Below are positions 11,123-22,061 of a stretch of 64,000 nt of DNA, piece by piece. The stretch is from Cryptomeria japonica (Eukaryota > Streptophyta > Pinopsida > Cupressales > Cupressaceae), in the NCBI RefSeq assembly GCF_030272615.1, contig NC_081415.1, forward strand, positions 188,110,270 to 188,174,269, in the 5' to 3' direction. Made by a program: the position numbers and the translations under genes. The notes under the pieces are model-generated. The model was not told where the DNA came from. It was given only the letters and a program-made list of their open reading frames with translations, and did no database searches. Within the stretch, counting starts at the first letter, position 1. The number at the start of each line of letters is the position of its first letter.

Positions 11123-14032
11123 GGCCACATGGATCCACCACATAGCACAGATAGGGGTGTAGGTCCTGACACTTCTACGGAGCAGGTAAACCTCACTGTA
11201 ATTGTACAAATTAGATAGAAGCAAACTGTTACATTATGATCTTTTCTTCAGTGTTTTGAAGTAATCTTGATAGTGTTAATTATATTCTTGTCACAGACAG
11301 ATGTTTGGGATAAGGGAAAGGAACCTGTAGTACCTCAACACCTCCATAGGGATGTGGGGTGCTCAATAGTGTTATGCGCTGATGACATCGCACTTAGTGC
11401 AAACCCTATACAATTGGTACAAATGAATATTAGAAAAATTAGCCAAGAGATTGTTGATTTGGCAACCATAAGCCCTCAGACTGATGAGATAACAAAGAGG
11501 GTGCAACTATTGTTGTGAACAATGGAAAACTTGCAAGTAAGCAGTAATGAAAGCTTTAATCATAACAAAAGTTCAATAATGGTTTATATTTTTTTCTCTT
11601 TTATGTCATTAACTAAAATATGTATGTGTTGTTTTTACAAAAATTTATAAGGGCTTATCATCTTGGTGGCGATGATCAGGATATTGCGGGTAGTTTAGGT
11701 GATGACCATGTTCTATATATTAAAACCACTCCTTTGGACTTATTAACTTTCTTTTTTAATGTTTTATATATTTAATGTATTACTCTTCAGGTGCTGACAT
11801 GGGTCTGAGGTCGACCCTAGCTGTATTGCTAACTGCAATGTCGGCAACACATAGCATGCAGACATCATCTATTGCACCGGCTCATGTTGACCCACCCACT
11901 GGTGGTAGATCCCTCTTTTTCTCTCTCCTTCGTTATGTGTTTATTACCCTTGAAGTGTTCTTTCTTGGAGGCATTTCATAGTGGATTCATTTACTATGGT
12001 AGGAGATGCACATGAGGATGTGCCAGAGGCGACTACTGGTGATAACATACCATCATTCCCTAGATCTTCCCGTATTGCTAGTATAGGAACGTTGCAGGCC
12101 ACATTGGTGGTGAGCGATGAAGAATTGATTCCCTTGAAGATACAAAAGGTTCCAGGTACTTTAAAATTATTATTATATATAGTCTAATTGTAATTTACTT
12201 ACTAATCACTCATTTTGGACTAATGATCCCATGTTTCTTTTTGCAGGAAATGATACTTTTTATAAAAATCTTAATGACATTACATTGCATATATTTGGGC
12301 CCACCACACGTAAAAGGTGGAACATCATACGTGAACTAACCCTTATCCACTATTTTGATTTCATATCATTGCTAGAATAGTTTTCCTTTTATCCATTTCT
12401 TGAACTATATCAAAGGTAGCTTCAGTTTCTGTCTAAATCTAACAGGTTTGTTTTTGCTTTAAAGGCGGAATGACCAAGAAAAAAAGTTAAAAGATGAACT
12501 CACAAACTGTATGGTAGGGTTGTTTGGAAATGACACATTTGACAAGACTAAGCTCCTGGAAAAAGCTGGCACATATCTAAAGTATGTGAGGGACCAATAT
12601 AGGACACATTTAGAGAAGAACGTAAAGTATGAGCATCCCCCCATGATTCCAGAGAGGGAGTGGAAGGACCTGATTTTGGATGCAAAGGAGAGAATTGAAA
12701 GGAAAAAAGGAAATACACCACCAGACGCCAGAAGAAGGTATGTGATACTATTAAGAATGTGAATATGTACTAATTATTCATTATATTTATATAATCTAAC
12801 ATATTTCAAACTTTTCATAGATTGAGTGACACGACAAAGGCAACCAAGGCAAGACAAGAAAAGCATGGGCAACACAAACTCGACTCTGGTGGTTATATGA
12901 AACTTGCCACATGAATTGTAAGAATCAGTAAATTAAGTATCACATCAAAATATTTATAAATTGTAAATTTTTTTTTTTAATCAAACAATACAAGCAAAAT
13001 TCACAATACTAAGCAAAAATACAGGGCTCTGAATTCAATAGAGCGCCCATAGAAGATGACAAGAGAATTGGCTACCAGCAAGGCTATATAGCCGTGGTTG
13101 AATGGCTACGAGAATTGAGTACCAGCAAACATGAGATTATGATGCATCTATCACAATGGTAAATAAGCTAAATGAAAATTATTTCAAATTGAATACTTAA
13201 CCAATAATCTATTTGATATTAAGTTTCAACATAAAGTGACTATATTTTTTTTAAATAAGCAAGCAATGATAACACTGCACGTGACATTGGAATGCAACAT
13301 GATAAACATGGAATAGAACTTGTACATGAAGGTCCGAATGTGCATCCTAGTAGTGGAGGTATTCATTTGCTATTCAAATTTTTTAATGTAATTATTAATA
13401 CAATTAAACATCTTAAATTGAAAATTAGTGTAGTAATTAATGTAACCTTTATTGTTAATATTTTAGAGCATGTAGTCGGTGGTGACCAAGTGGAGCATGA
13501 ACTGGGTAGACAACATCAAGAACGTGATGTTCCCCAATTAGGTAAAGAGGACCACTATTATTCCTTTAAACAAATTTAATTGCAATTGGTGTATTGATTA
13601 ATGTAACGTTTCGTATTTCAACTCTAGAGGATCTAGAGGGTGTTCAACATGTCGAGGTTGAGGCTAGACAAAATGATGTGGAAGATGATGTGGTCCCATC
13701 AGGTAAAGAGTGTAACGGTTGTGTTCTTTAAATTAATGAAATACTTGTAACAATAATAAAAAATATTTTGAATTTAACCCAATTCTTTGTTATTGTAGAG
13801 GACCCCCCTTTGGTTCAACATCCTCGTCCTTTGTATAGGACTAGGCATACATCAAGAGCATGAGAAGAGGGCAGAACATCCAAAGATGGGGGAAATGATG
13901 AAGAAGATGATGCTCCACTTAGACTTTACATAGCTTCAAAAAAAAGAAAAGAAAAAAGAAATGATTGTAATCTACCTTATTTGATAATGATTGATTTTCA
14001 TGTGTTAATGAATGTAATTATGTGCTAATGAA
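11123..14032 (+). pseudogene. TNP1/Transposase_24-like gene of the CACTA element, multi-exon, broken
   Basis: Exons with consensus borders can be traced: 11123-11185 (ATG at 11129), 11297-11536, one near 11791-11905, 11982-12155, 12247-12415, 12465-12737, 12821-12917, 13025-13158, 13260-13358, 13467-13541, 13628-13702 and 13799-14032. The 12465-13158 exons give KLLEKAGTYLKYVRDQYR, then IPEREWKDLILDAKER, then KARQEKHGQHKLDSGGY. I recall these as the plant En/Spm Transposase_24 (TNP1/TnpA-like) pattern. TnpA-type proteins bind subterminal repeats and support excision. The C-terminus is acidic, then basic (KKRKEKR, a possible nuclear signal). In-frame stops at 11516, near 12380, near 12911 and near 13861 disable it. 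Exon borders in the first half are less certain. Confidence 0.6.
13467..13702 (+). repeat. Tandemly duplicated 75-nt exon in the TNP1-like gene
   Basis: Exons 13467-13541 and 13628-13702 are both 75 nt and start with AG after a TAG acceptor. Each ends before a GTAAAGAG donor and encodes an acidic, Gln/Val-rich peptide with a (V/Q)EHE or VQHVE-like core. The next exon also begins GAGGACCC. Exon-intron duplication is the simplest explanation. Confidence 0.55.
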
Positions 14033-14195
14033 TGTTCATGAATGATATGTGTTGATGATTATTGATGAATGTTGCGTGTTAATGAAAGTTAATGAATTTT
14101 ATGTGTTAATGAACGTTATGTGATGATGAAGGAATGTTATATTTTAATAATGGATGAAAGAATGAATGAATGAATGTTAGATGTTAATGAGGAAT
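13985..14195 (+). repeat. ATG(T)-GTTAATGAATGT minisatellite
   Basis: Degenerate units of TGTGTTAATGAATGTTA repeat through this stretch and finish in a GAATGAATGAATGAATG microsatellite. It directly follows the last exon of the transposon gene and a run of 14 G begins at 14210. Confidence 0.7.
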
Positions 14196-16320
14196 TTAGA
14201 GTGATGTTAGGGGGGGGGGGGGGAGGGGCCAAATGAGCTTCCACCTTGATGTGGTTGATGTATGTATATTGAATCTTAATTGCAGGGTCCAACAGAGCCA
14301 ACACGAACAACACCATGGTGCGACTGCAAAAGTTGTGAATATGCCTCATCATGAATAAAGCTGAATTAGCACATTCTCTGTAAAATCTCAAATGCTCTAT
14401 ACTTTGGAAGTTTTGAAATTTTTATGATCATATTGGTCCCCTGCCTAAAAGATTTTTTCCTTGATTTGTTTGTGATACACATTGAGAGATTTTTGTTTTC
14501 CTTTTATTTATGCATGTCTTAACGATTCTCCACATGCTTCCCATTCTTATTTAGATTGTTGTATTTTTACATATGTTGGAATCTGTAGTTCCACGTACAT
14601 GTTTTCTATATTCTTTGTAACTGTATGAAAAGGTGTAAAATGTGGGTATAGTCCAAAATCTTGATTACCAACAAGCTATTGTTGTTTAATAGTTCCAGTG
14701 TTTGTATTAATTGAAACATTTTAACCCTTTTAACATGTTTCATAGCAAACCTGCACTTTGTATGCAATCTTATTGTTACAGTTCAATTACTGAGGTGATG
14801 TGATTTTCAAAAGTATTCTGACAAAAACAAAATTGGTTTTCATTTATGTATTTTATTAAATTTTAGAGTTTCCTCGTGAACATTTAAACTTAGAAGGATT
14901 TAAAAATTCAATACAAGAGTACTGGACATAATTTCTAGAGATAGAGCTGAAACTCTCTCCCATGACTTCAGATTGTTTCCATGCTCTCTAGGCTAGTAGC
15001 TTTCAGACACAAAACATAGGTCTTCTAAATTCTATCCCAACATTAATTAGTTCCTTTCTCTTCTTTTTCAACCATTTGGAAAGAGAATTGGAAATTGTTA
15101 GGAACAAACATCTTCCTAGGTGATTTGGTAAAATACAATGGGGAACTCAATCAAATTTTAATTCACTTCGTTTTAAGTTATTATCACAATTCATTGAATT
15201 ATACTTACAAAAGGCTTATATTTCCAAGGTAAAATATCAGTATCTTTCTTGGGTGATATTAGATAGCAGGGTCTCTTAGCTTAGACAAAATCACCCTCTC
15301 ATTGTATTCAAAGTAGATGTGTAGCAAAGCTAGATGCATCAATCGTTAAATCATAAACAAACACAAGCTCAAAAATTGTGTTACCAAGTATGCTTGGAAC
15401 CTAGCCTGTAACCAAAAGACAATATCTTCACTCGATATCCAAGATTTTTAATCCATGAGGATGAAGATGAGGATGAGATAGAAAACCAAAAGACAAGGAA
15501 TTTTTTATCCAAGTTTCCAAATTTTTGAGGATAAGGAAAAAAACATAATCCTATGAAAGAAGGAGAATGTGCAAGTCATTATCTCAAGTTAAAAGAAATT
15601 ACTTAAGTAAACTAAACAAACAAATGCAATATCATACTTACAATAAAACATATCCACTTGGTGAATAAAATGGTACATTGGTACACCCCCTTAAGTGCAA
15701 TTGAGGTAAGAAGAAATAGGTCACAAGGTTAGGTATCTATGTAAAATATGAAATAACCCCAAATTATAAAGAGAGTGTACCCTCTCGAAGTAGAGACTAA
15801 AAATTCCATAGGACAAAACTCCATCCCAAGTGACATATGTGAAGGATAATATAGACCCACCCCATCCCCTAAATTTGGTGCCTCCACAAAGAAGAGAGAA
15901 AAGCAATGCAAAATGTTGAATGATGAATGTTGTAGTAGGTTCATTTGCAACAAATGGTGCACCTTCCTTTCACAATATGGAAATCTTGAGTTATCAAATT
16001 GTTGAATTCCCATTCAAGTGGAATGTAGAAAGGAATTCAGATGTATGGTTTTTGAAGTGACTCATGTGTCTTGATGTTGATGTTAAGTTGTGATTGTTCC
16101 ATAGAAGATTTAGGGACTACAATCATTGAAGTGTGAGACCTTAATTAATGTGAAATAGAATGTGTCATGTTGCATGATATGGTGGGGATAGAACAAGTGA
16201 ATTTACAATGGGAGACGATGTAACTCGATGGGCATTGTCATCAATGAGAAGACAAATATTCTCAATTGTTTCATCAATATTTGAAAGGTGAGAGTCCACA
16301 AACAGATGTGAAATGTTTAA
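14196..16320. other. CACTA right internal region, no gene recognised
   Basis: It contains a G14 run at 14210-14223 (possible G-quadruplex) and AT-rich text. Minus-strand ORFs of 61-94 codons at 15721-16013 have no recognisable family. Nothing here supports a transposase. Confidence 0.4.
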
Positions 16321-16329
16321 GTAGGCCTC

Positions 16330-16635
16330 CCAATGAAGTGGATCTCATAGACATGAAGAATCCTATATAGAGAATCATTGAGAGCCCTTGAAGAAGCAAA
16401 TTTGAACTTCGATGAAGCAATACATGATGGAGGAATATTTTGCAAGAGGAAATCAAAGTCATTATGGTGTCATCTAGATCTGAAATGTGGTCTACTTTTC
16501 AAAAAAGTAAAGATGCTTGATAGGAATGTGTCCTAGTGGGGTGAATCTAGAAGACATATAATCCTATTGCAAAGAATCATGGAAACTTCTATAAGAAGCA
16601 ACTTTTAATTTTGAAGTAGCAACGTGTATAAGAGA
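16330..16635 (+). repeat. Diverged direct repeat, unit about 100 bp
   Basis: 16331-16432 and 16533-16634 share GTGGATCTCATAGACAT/GTGAATCTAGAAGACAT, AATCCTAT, AGAATCAT, GAAGCAA and CGATGAAGCAA/TGAAGTAGCAA blocks in order. Function unknown. Confidence 0.45.
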
Positions 16636-17387
16636 TGTTCTCATTTGTAGATGGAGTATCAAGAGGAGGATCACTAGTCCATGGACCATGTCATTGTTGT
16701 TAAATACCTACACTTTTGTTCATAGTCACTTGGTGTAGGAATGAATTCAATGAGATAGGGTAGGAGATCCTACATAATGTATTTTTTCACTATCCCTTGT
16801 TTCGAGTACAAATGGTTCTCTGAATTTATCTTGACAATAGAATGTCGGAATTTAATACCATAATCCATGATGAAAACTGCCAAAAATGGAAATTTATCTT
16901 AGTTCGCAATTACAAAATGCTTTTGTATAGGCCTCTTGAAGATTAAGTACATCAAATTGAGACTTTATAAATTGAGTGTATGTATTAGCAATCTCCCAAA
17001 TTGTTCAATGGTCTCCAAACCTTGTCAATTTTTAATTTTTATTTTAACTCAAATATGTATGGTATAGGCATATCATTGGTTGTGTGATTTTTTTTTTCCT
17101 TAAATGCTTCTATGACCAAAAGAGACAAGTTTTAGATGAAAATGGGGTCTTATGGGCCTTTTTTTCCTTAATCTTGACCTATGCTACCCTAAAACCCTAG
17201 AACCTAGTCATGTTTACAATTGAGATCTTGGTGACTTGATCACTTAATACAGCTTAATCATGCAGGTCTCATCTAACTCTGACTCCAACACTTAAGCAAA
17301 TGAACCCTAGCAACCAAGTACTTTGGGAAATATCTTGCAACTTGACAACATGGGTAATAATGAAGGAATGGAAGGTGAGACCTATAG

Positions 17388-17555
17388 AGGTGAGAGAGAG
17401 AGAGAGGGTGAGAGGAAGAGATAATGACCTAGAGAGGGTAGAGAAAGAGAAGTAGAGAGGGAGAGAAGAAGAGAGGGATGGAGAAAGAGACCTAGAGAGG
17501 GGAGAGAGAAGAGAGATAGTAGAGAGGGATAGAGAAGAGAGATAGAAGAGAGATA
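17388..17555 (+). repeat. GA-rich microsatellite
   Basis: Repeated GAGAGAGAGAGAG and AGAGAGGGAGAG units on the plus strand. Minus-strand Ser/Leu-rich ORFs over it are not genes. Confidence 0.85.
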
Positions 17556-17598
17556 CCAATGTCAATCTTTTTCTATAAATTTTTTTTTTTTCAAAAAA

Positions 17599-17798
17599 TC
17601 GGTCTATCGTTGGAATTTCGACTCCAAAGGGTAAAATTTTGACAGAGGAGTGCCGTCGGATGCACAGCATCCTCGTTGGAACTCTCTCGGAGGCCATGAC
17701 CAGCTTCCAGAAGAGTTCTAATGAGGATGCTATGCATCCAACGACACTCCTCTATCAGAATTTTACCCTTTGGAGTTGGAATTCCGAAGATAGACTGA
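17599..17798. repeat. Palindromic hairpin, arms about 95 bp, near the CACTA right end
   Basis: The left arm (17599-17692) and right arm (17706-17798) are reverse complements with scattered mismatches and almost no loop. Shared blocks include GACTCCAAAGGGTAAAATT, AGAGGAGTG, GGATGC and CAGCATCCTCGTTGGAACT/TAGCATCCTCATTAGAACT. It lies about 200 bp from the right terminus. It could be a subterminal foldback needed for transposition or a source of hairpin RNA. Confidence 0.85.
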
Positions 17799-17954
17799 GA
17801 TCGCGACAGTATTCTTTTAGGGTATGAGCATCCATGGCAGCCATCAAAAAGGTTGGAGGTGATGTCAGAATTGTGATGACCACAAGGATAGTCAAAACTT
17901 CTAATACAAAGTTTTCGATGACTTTTTTTATCGGTAGTGCGATGAAATTGTGTT

Positions 17955-17983
17955 GAAATTTCGATGATTTGCCATCGAAATTT
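17955..17983. repeat. Small perfect inverted repeat next to the CACTA right TIR
   Basis: AAATTTCGATG and CATCGAAATTT are separated by six bases. The left TIR has a related CAAATTCCGATGG just inside its end. It is a likely transposase-binding site, by analogy with En/Spm subterminal motifs. Confidence 0.5.
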
Positions 17984-18002
17984 TGACCCGAATGTACTAG
18001 TG

Positions 18003-19745
18003 TTAAACAACAGATAAACAACATATTGTTCATACTATAAAAACTAAGGAAAGTAGCAAGAGTCTTAAACTTAACAGGGATCCAACCAATCAAAAAATTA
18101 AAACTATAACAAAAAAGAAGAGCTTCCACCATTAATCTTGTTTTCCATCTCCCAAGTGTTGTGAGAGCAAAAGCCGAGTCCAATCTTCAGCAAGGAACTC
18201 AAATAGTTCCTTCGTGGTGTCACCTTCCAGCTCGCCTAGATCCAATTTCTCTTGGTGCAATAGACACATTGAAGTAGCCGAGGAGTGCATGACCTTTATG
18301 GTGAATTTGCCAATTTTGTTGACATGTGAGTCCAAATAGTCCAGCTTCTTAGTCACACCATTCAGGTCCTCAGAGATAGCATTACAACCCGTACACTACA
18401 TCACCTCCTCATTCTCTCCACCTTCAACAACAGTCTTTGTGCCCTCAGAATTTCTACCATCCTCCTTAGATATATGTGAGGGGAAGTGTTAGAATAAGGG
18501 GAGGCGGTCTTATTATCTTCCTTGATAATCTCAGAGTCAGGGGCCTTTGTACCCAACTTAGAGGAATCTGAGCCTTCTGTAACCTCCATCTCCTCCTCAA
18601 CCTTATCACTTTCAGCCTTCTCAGAATCTTCCTTCTCCTCATTAGCATAGTTATTCCTAACGATAATTTGTTTCATCTGGGATTTTCCAACAAACCTGTG
18701 GGATCTTCGTGGGGTCACACCATCCTCCATGTTAGACTCAACTAACAGGATTTTAGGATCTTTCTTGGGTTTCTTGGAGGTGGGTTTAGCAGTGGAAGGG
18801 TTGCCTTTGTTTTTCTCCCCAATTTTGGGGGAAATGAGAGGGGCATGGTCAATGGATTTACAAGGCGTAATAGGATTTTTTGAGGTCTTTTTGAGACCTT
18901 TTTTAGAACCAGCAAGGGGGGCCCTGGATGGAGGGAGCAGGTTGAACAAAGATGGATTTAGGAGGACACAGGGCCCTGTGGAAGTTATAGATCCGAAACA
19001 TCAAACCCTGGTGGAGGATGGTGTAATTGATGTCTTGACTCATGCAATGACAGACATCTTTAACAGTAGACTCTAAGGTGTGTAGTAAAAAGAACGGGAA
19101 ATAAATAGTATCATGGTTGCGAAAGTGATTGAGCACTGGGAAATGGTAATAATAGAAAACACCATACCTTCCCTCATGAGTAAAGTATTTCATAATAATT
19201 TTGCACACCTGGTCCCATGGGTAGGGAAGGCATTCCCTGTTGAAACCCCCACACATCTTGACAGGTTCCTCATCCTTTTGTAGAAGCACTTCATACTGGT
19301 CTTATTCACGACCCTGTTGGTTTTCTTCCACTTCCTTCCCTTAGTTGAAAGATTTGTGGCCTGAGCAATGACGTCCTCACTGGTTTCAAATGAAATATCC
19401 ACCACAACAACTCTCCTATCATTCCACCTGCTCACAAACAGAATGGAGAGGTTTTCATTAAACCCAATCATGGCTTCCATGAATGGGATGATGCCCCCTT
19501 CCTTAGCATACATCCAAACACACAGGTCATTGTGAAAGTAGTCATCAATAGTGTCTGGCTCAACCCAAACTGAATATCCCCCATAATATCTTCCTCCAGA
19601 GTGATGTTGGGATGTAGCACAGACCAGAAAATGGTTATGCAGAGGGAAAAACCAAAGTAGAAGATAAGAAAAATCGATTGAGAATTACCCAAATTGAGGT
19701 GAGAGATGAAATAATTGTCTTTTGTGGTGTTTCCCAAGGCATGTG
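18003..19745 (-). pseudogene. LINE-A1, ORF3 region (middle piece)
   Basis: On the minus strand this matches 55300-57027 of LINE-A2. The frame pieces are 19513-19190, 19289-18903, 18949-18401 and 18356-18132. They carry the same order of blocks as ORF3 of LINE-A2: MYAKEGGIIPF, STKGRKWKK, a CGGFNRECLPYPWDQVCKII block, FYYYHFP, a Lys/Ser-rich linker, TPRRSHR, an acidic Glu-rich stretch and a coiled-coil-like end. Frameshifts and stops break it. I do not recognise a named family. It lies between the CACTA insertion and the Copia insertion and is part of the LINE, because the 15-bp TSD encloses it. Confidence 0.7.
19741..19745. repeat. TSD of the Copia element, left copy (ATGTG)
   Basis: The right copy at 26535-26539 is ATGCA. 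The empty site in LINE-A2 (reverse complement near 55285-55300) reads ATGCG. Each copy has lost the CpG by a different single transition. Confidence 0.75.
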
Positions 19746-20831
19746 TGTTGGTATTATGGATGTGTTACATTAGTTTTTTCATTGATGTCAACACTTATCC
19801 TTCTGGAGATATATGGTTATGTTGAACCGACACATTGTCTTCACCGGCAAGGTCAGTGACCTATGCACAGTCACCGATATATGCTCATCAGCAGGTTATA
19901 TGGTTCACTAGCACTGATTATGACTTGTTATCATCTAGAGATCACTTGGTTATGTCGAAGACATGGTTTGGATACTTGGTTTTAGTGTTTTGGTTATTGG
20001 TCTAATCAAGTTGACATATTTGTTGTTACCGATAGATAGGTCTAGGTTATGGACCAGTACACGTTGTCTATTCCAGATCAGCACATTACGTTATGGAGAT
20101 GATTTATTATTGGTTGTTGTATTGAAGTTGACATCTTGTATTGCATCAAGACTTATTTTGTAATTGATTTGAATGTAATATTCTTAGTGAGCCGACCTTA
20201 GTATTTGGTTGTAGGTTTTGTATAAATGTAGGATCTCATTTGTGAGATGAATATGTGGTAATGGTCATGGTATGGTATTGTAATCTGGTATGAGCGAATA
20301 TTGAAGATCATATGAGCATATCATAGAGTGAATCAAGAAGACATCATTTGAAGGTTAGAGGAAGGTTTGAAGGTGTTTATCAGAGCTTAAACCAGTACTG
20401 ACTCCAACATTGCAGATGCACTTTGAAGCAATACAATATTCTAGGATTTAACCATCCTACTGTAGTCATTGCAACTCCAATTTGAGTAGTGTGCTCTAGG
20501 CGATTGGCCTTTCTGCATGTGCAAACCCCATTTGTATACACATACTATCTATAGTAGTATCATCTGATTGTGGGTAAGGTTTCCCATAGTGGTTTTTCCC
20601 CTTATAGGGTTTCCACATCAAAAATAGCTTTGTTATGTGTTGTGGATATTTTTTCTCTGTATGTTTCATGCATTGAGTTTCACTGGTATTGACATTCACT
20701 ATTAATCTGTTTAACTGGTATTAAGATTACTTTACTGGTATTAAGTATTAAGTTCAAGTAATTTATAATTGGGTTAAAATTCATTGACAAATGATTCACC
20801 CCCCTCTCAGTTGTCCTTCCGGTTCCTAACA
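19746..20831 (+). repeat. Copia 5' LTR
   Basis: 1086 bp, TG...CA ends. A TATAAATG box lies at 20221-20228 in a TTTTGTATAAATGTAGG context and recurs at 25908-25915 in the other LTR. Short minus-strand ORFs are not genes. Confidence 0.95.
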
Positions 20832-20833
20832 AT

Positions 20834-20845
20834 TGGTATTAGAGC
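20834..20845 (+). promoter_or_regulatory. Copia primer-binding site (initiator tRNA-Met)
   Basis: TGGTATTAGAGC differs by one base (C to T) from the standard TGGTATCAGAGC site complementary to the 3' end of initiator tRNA-Met. It lies two bases after the LTR end. Confidence 0.9.
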
Positions 20846-20888
20846 TAAGTCCTCTTTTTGCAGAAGCCTAACAACTTGAGGAGATCCA

Positions 20889-21552
20889 ATGGAAACTAAC
20901 ATTTTCAGGAAGGATAGTCTGAAACTTGATGGAACTAACTATGGTATATGGAAGATCAGAATGGAGACACATCTGAATTGCATTGGAAGAGATATATGGG
21001 AAGTTACTAAGAATGGCTGTGTTGGTCCTACTTCAAGTCAACCTAATCCACCAAATTTGACCAAGGATCAGGAGAATGATTGCAAAGCAAGAGAAGCACT
21101 TTTGAGCACATTATCAGATCAACAAATCATGGGATTATCAGACTGATCTACTACTAAGGATATTTGGGATAAATTGGAGACTTTGAATGAAGGAGATACC
21201 ACTGTCAAGATTGCAAAACTAGAATGTTACTGGGTCAGGTATGAAAATTTGAAAATGGAAGAAGATGAAAAAATTTCTCCTTTTATGGAAAGAGTTAATG
21301 AAATTGTTTTGGGAATACAATGTTGTGGAGGTTCCTTAAGTGAAGATGAAATTGTTTCTAAAGTGTTAAGATCTTTTCCACTGGCTTATAAAATGAAAGT
21401 AACTGCTATTAATGAGTTGAGAACAATGCCTAATACATAAATTTCTAAAGATACACTGGTTGGTAAACTTTCAACATTTGAGCTTGAGGAATTTGGTCCT
21501 ATTGCTACAGTAAAAACTAATTTAGCTTTCAAAGCATCATCATCTGCATCAC

Positions 21553-21628
<76 letters not shown>

Positions 21629-22061
21629 TAATTGGAAAACATTTTATGCAAGAGAACTTGAAGATATCAGAAGGAAAAATGAAGAACTGAAAGAACTTGA
21701 AGCACTATTTGCTAGAAAGATGCCTAAAGGTCCAATTGGAAGTAAGTATGAAGGTAAAGCACCGTTTAAATATTTTAATTGCAATAAAGTTGGTCACATA
21801 GCATCTAGATGTCCTGATAGACATGCAAGATTGAGAGAGGAAGCTAAAAGAACATATAAGCGTAACCCTAAATATCAGAGATACAAATTTAAGAAGAATA
21901 GAGATAAATCATGTTACTATGTTGATGAAGGAGTTACAGATGATTCCAATGAAGAACTGACAGACAATGAATGGGTTTTTGTTGCAATAATAGAAGATCA
22001 ACTGACACCTACTGTTCCATTGGTAGAGCAGGCCCTGATAGATAAAATTGAAGAGAAAGAT
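20889..22061 (+). pseudogene. gag: Copia gag
   Basis: A single frame starts with METNIFRKDSLKLDGTNYG and has the usual Copia gag pattern (WKIRMETHL, IWDKLETLNEGDTTVKIAKL, MERVNEIV). Stops at 21144 and 21438 break it. A (TCA)n microsatellite at 21538-21630 encodes about 30 serines. The zinc knuckle near 21770-21815 reads Y-x2-C-x4-H-x4-C: the first cysteine has become tyrosine. Gag packages the element's RNA in virus-like particles; this copy cannot. Confidence 0.85.
21538..21630 (+). repeat. (TCA)n microsatellite inside Copia gag
   Basis: About 30 trinucleotides, nearly pure, in frame as polyserine with one Ala and one Pro at the left edge. Trinucleotide length changes keep the frame, which may be why it was tolerated. 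Confidence 0.95.

Larger units (their letters stand above)
6404..18002 (+). mobile_element. CACTA (En/Spm-type) DNA transposon, 11.6 kb
   Basis: The left end is CACTAATACATTTGGGGTC and the right end, reverse-complemented, is CACTAGTACATTCGGGTC. These are imperfect terminal inverted repeats of about 28 bp. The 3-bp TSD is TTA at 6401-6403 and 18003-18005. The uninterrupted LINE-A2 copy has AGCACC-TTA-AACA at the same point (reverse complement near 57022-57034), which proves the borders. Subterminal repeats with AGAATTCCGACGACC-like cores occur at 6505-6560, and a hairpin lies at 17599-17798. It holds a broken TNP1-like gene (11123-14032). I see no DDE transposase (TnpD-like) gene, so the copy is probably non-autonomous. 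Confidence 0.9.

Noticed and set aside
11340-11400. LADDIALSA-like ORF segment as a reverse transcriptase YxDD box
   Set aside because: An isolated CADDIALSA inside a splice-bounded exon of the CACTA gene with no other RT motif; possibly a captured scrap or coincidence, not enough for an RT call.
17269-18183. Minus-strand ORFs of 139-142 codons across the CACTA right end
   Set aside because: They run over a GA repeat, a palindrome and the LINE junction; no coherent protein.
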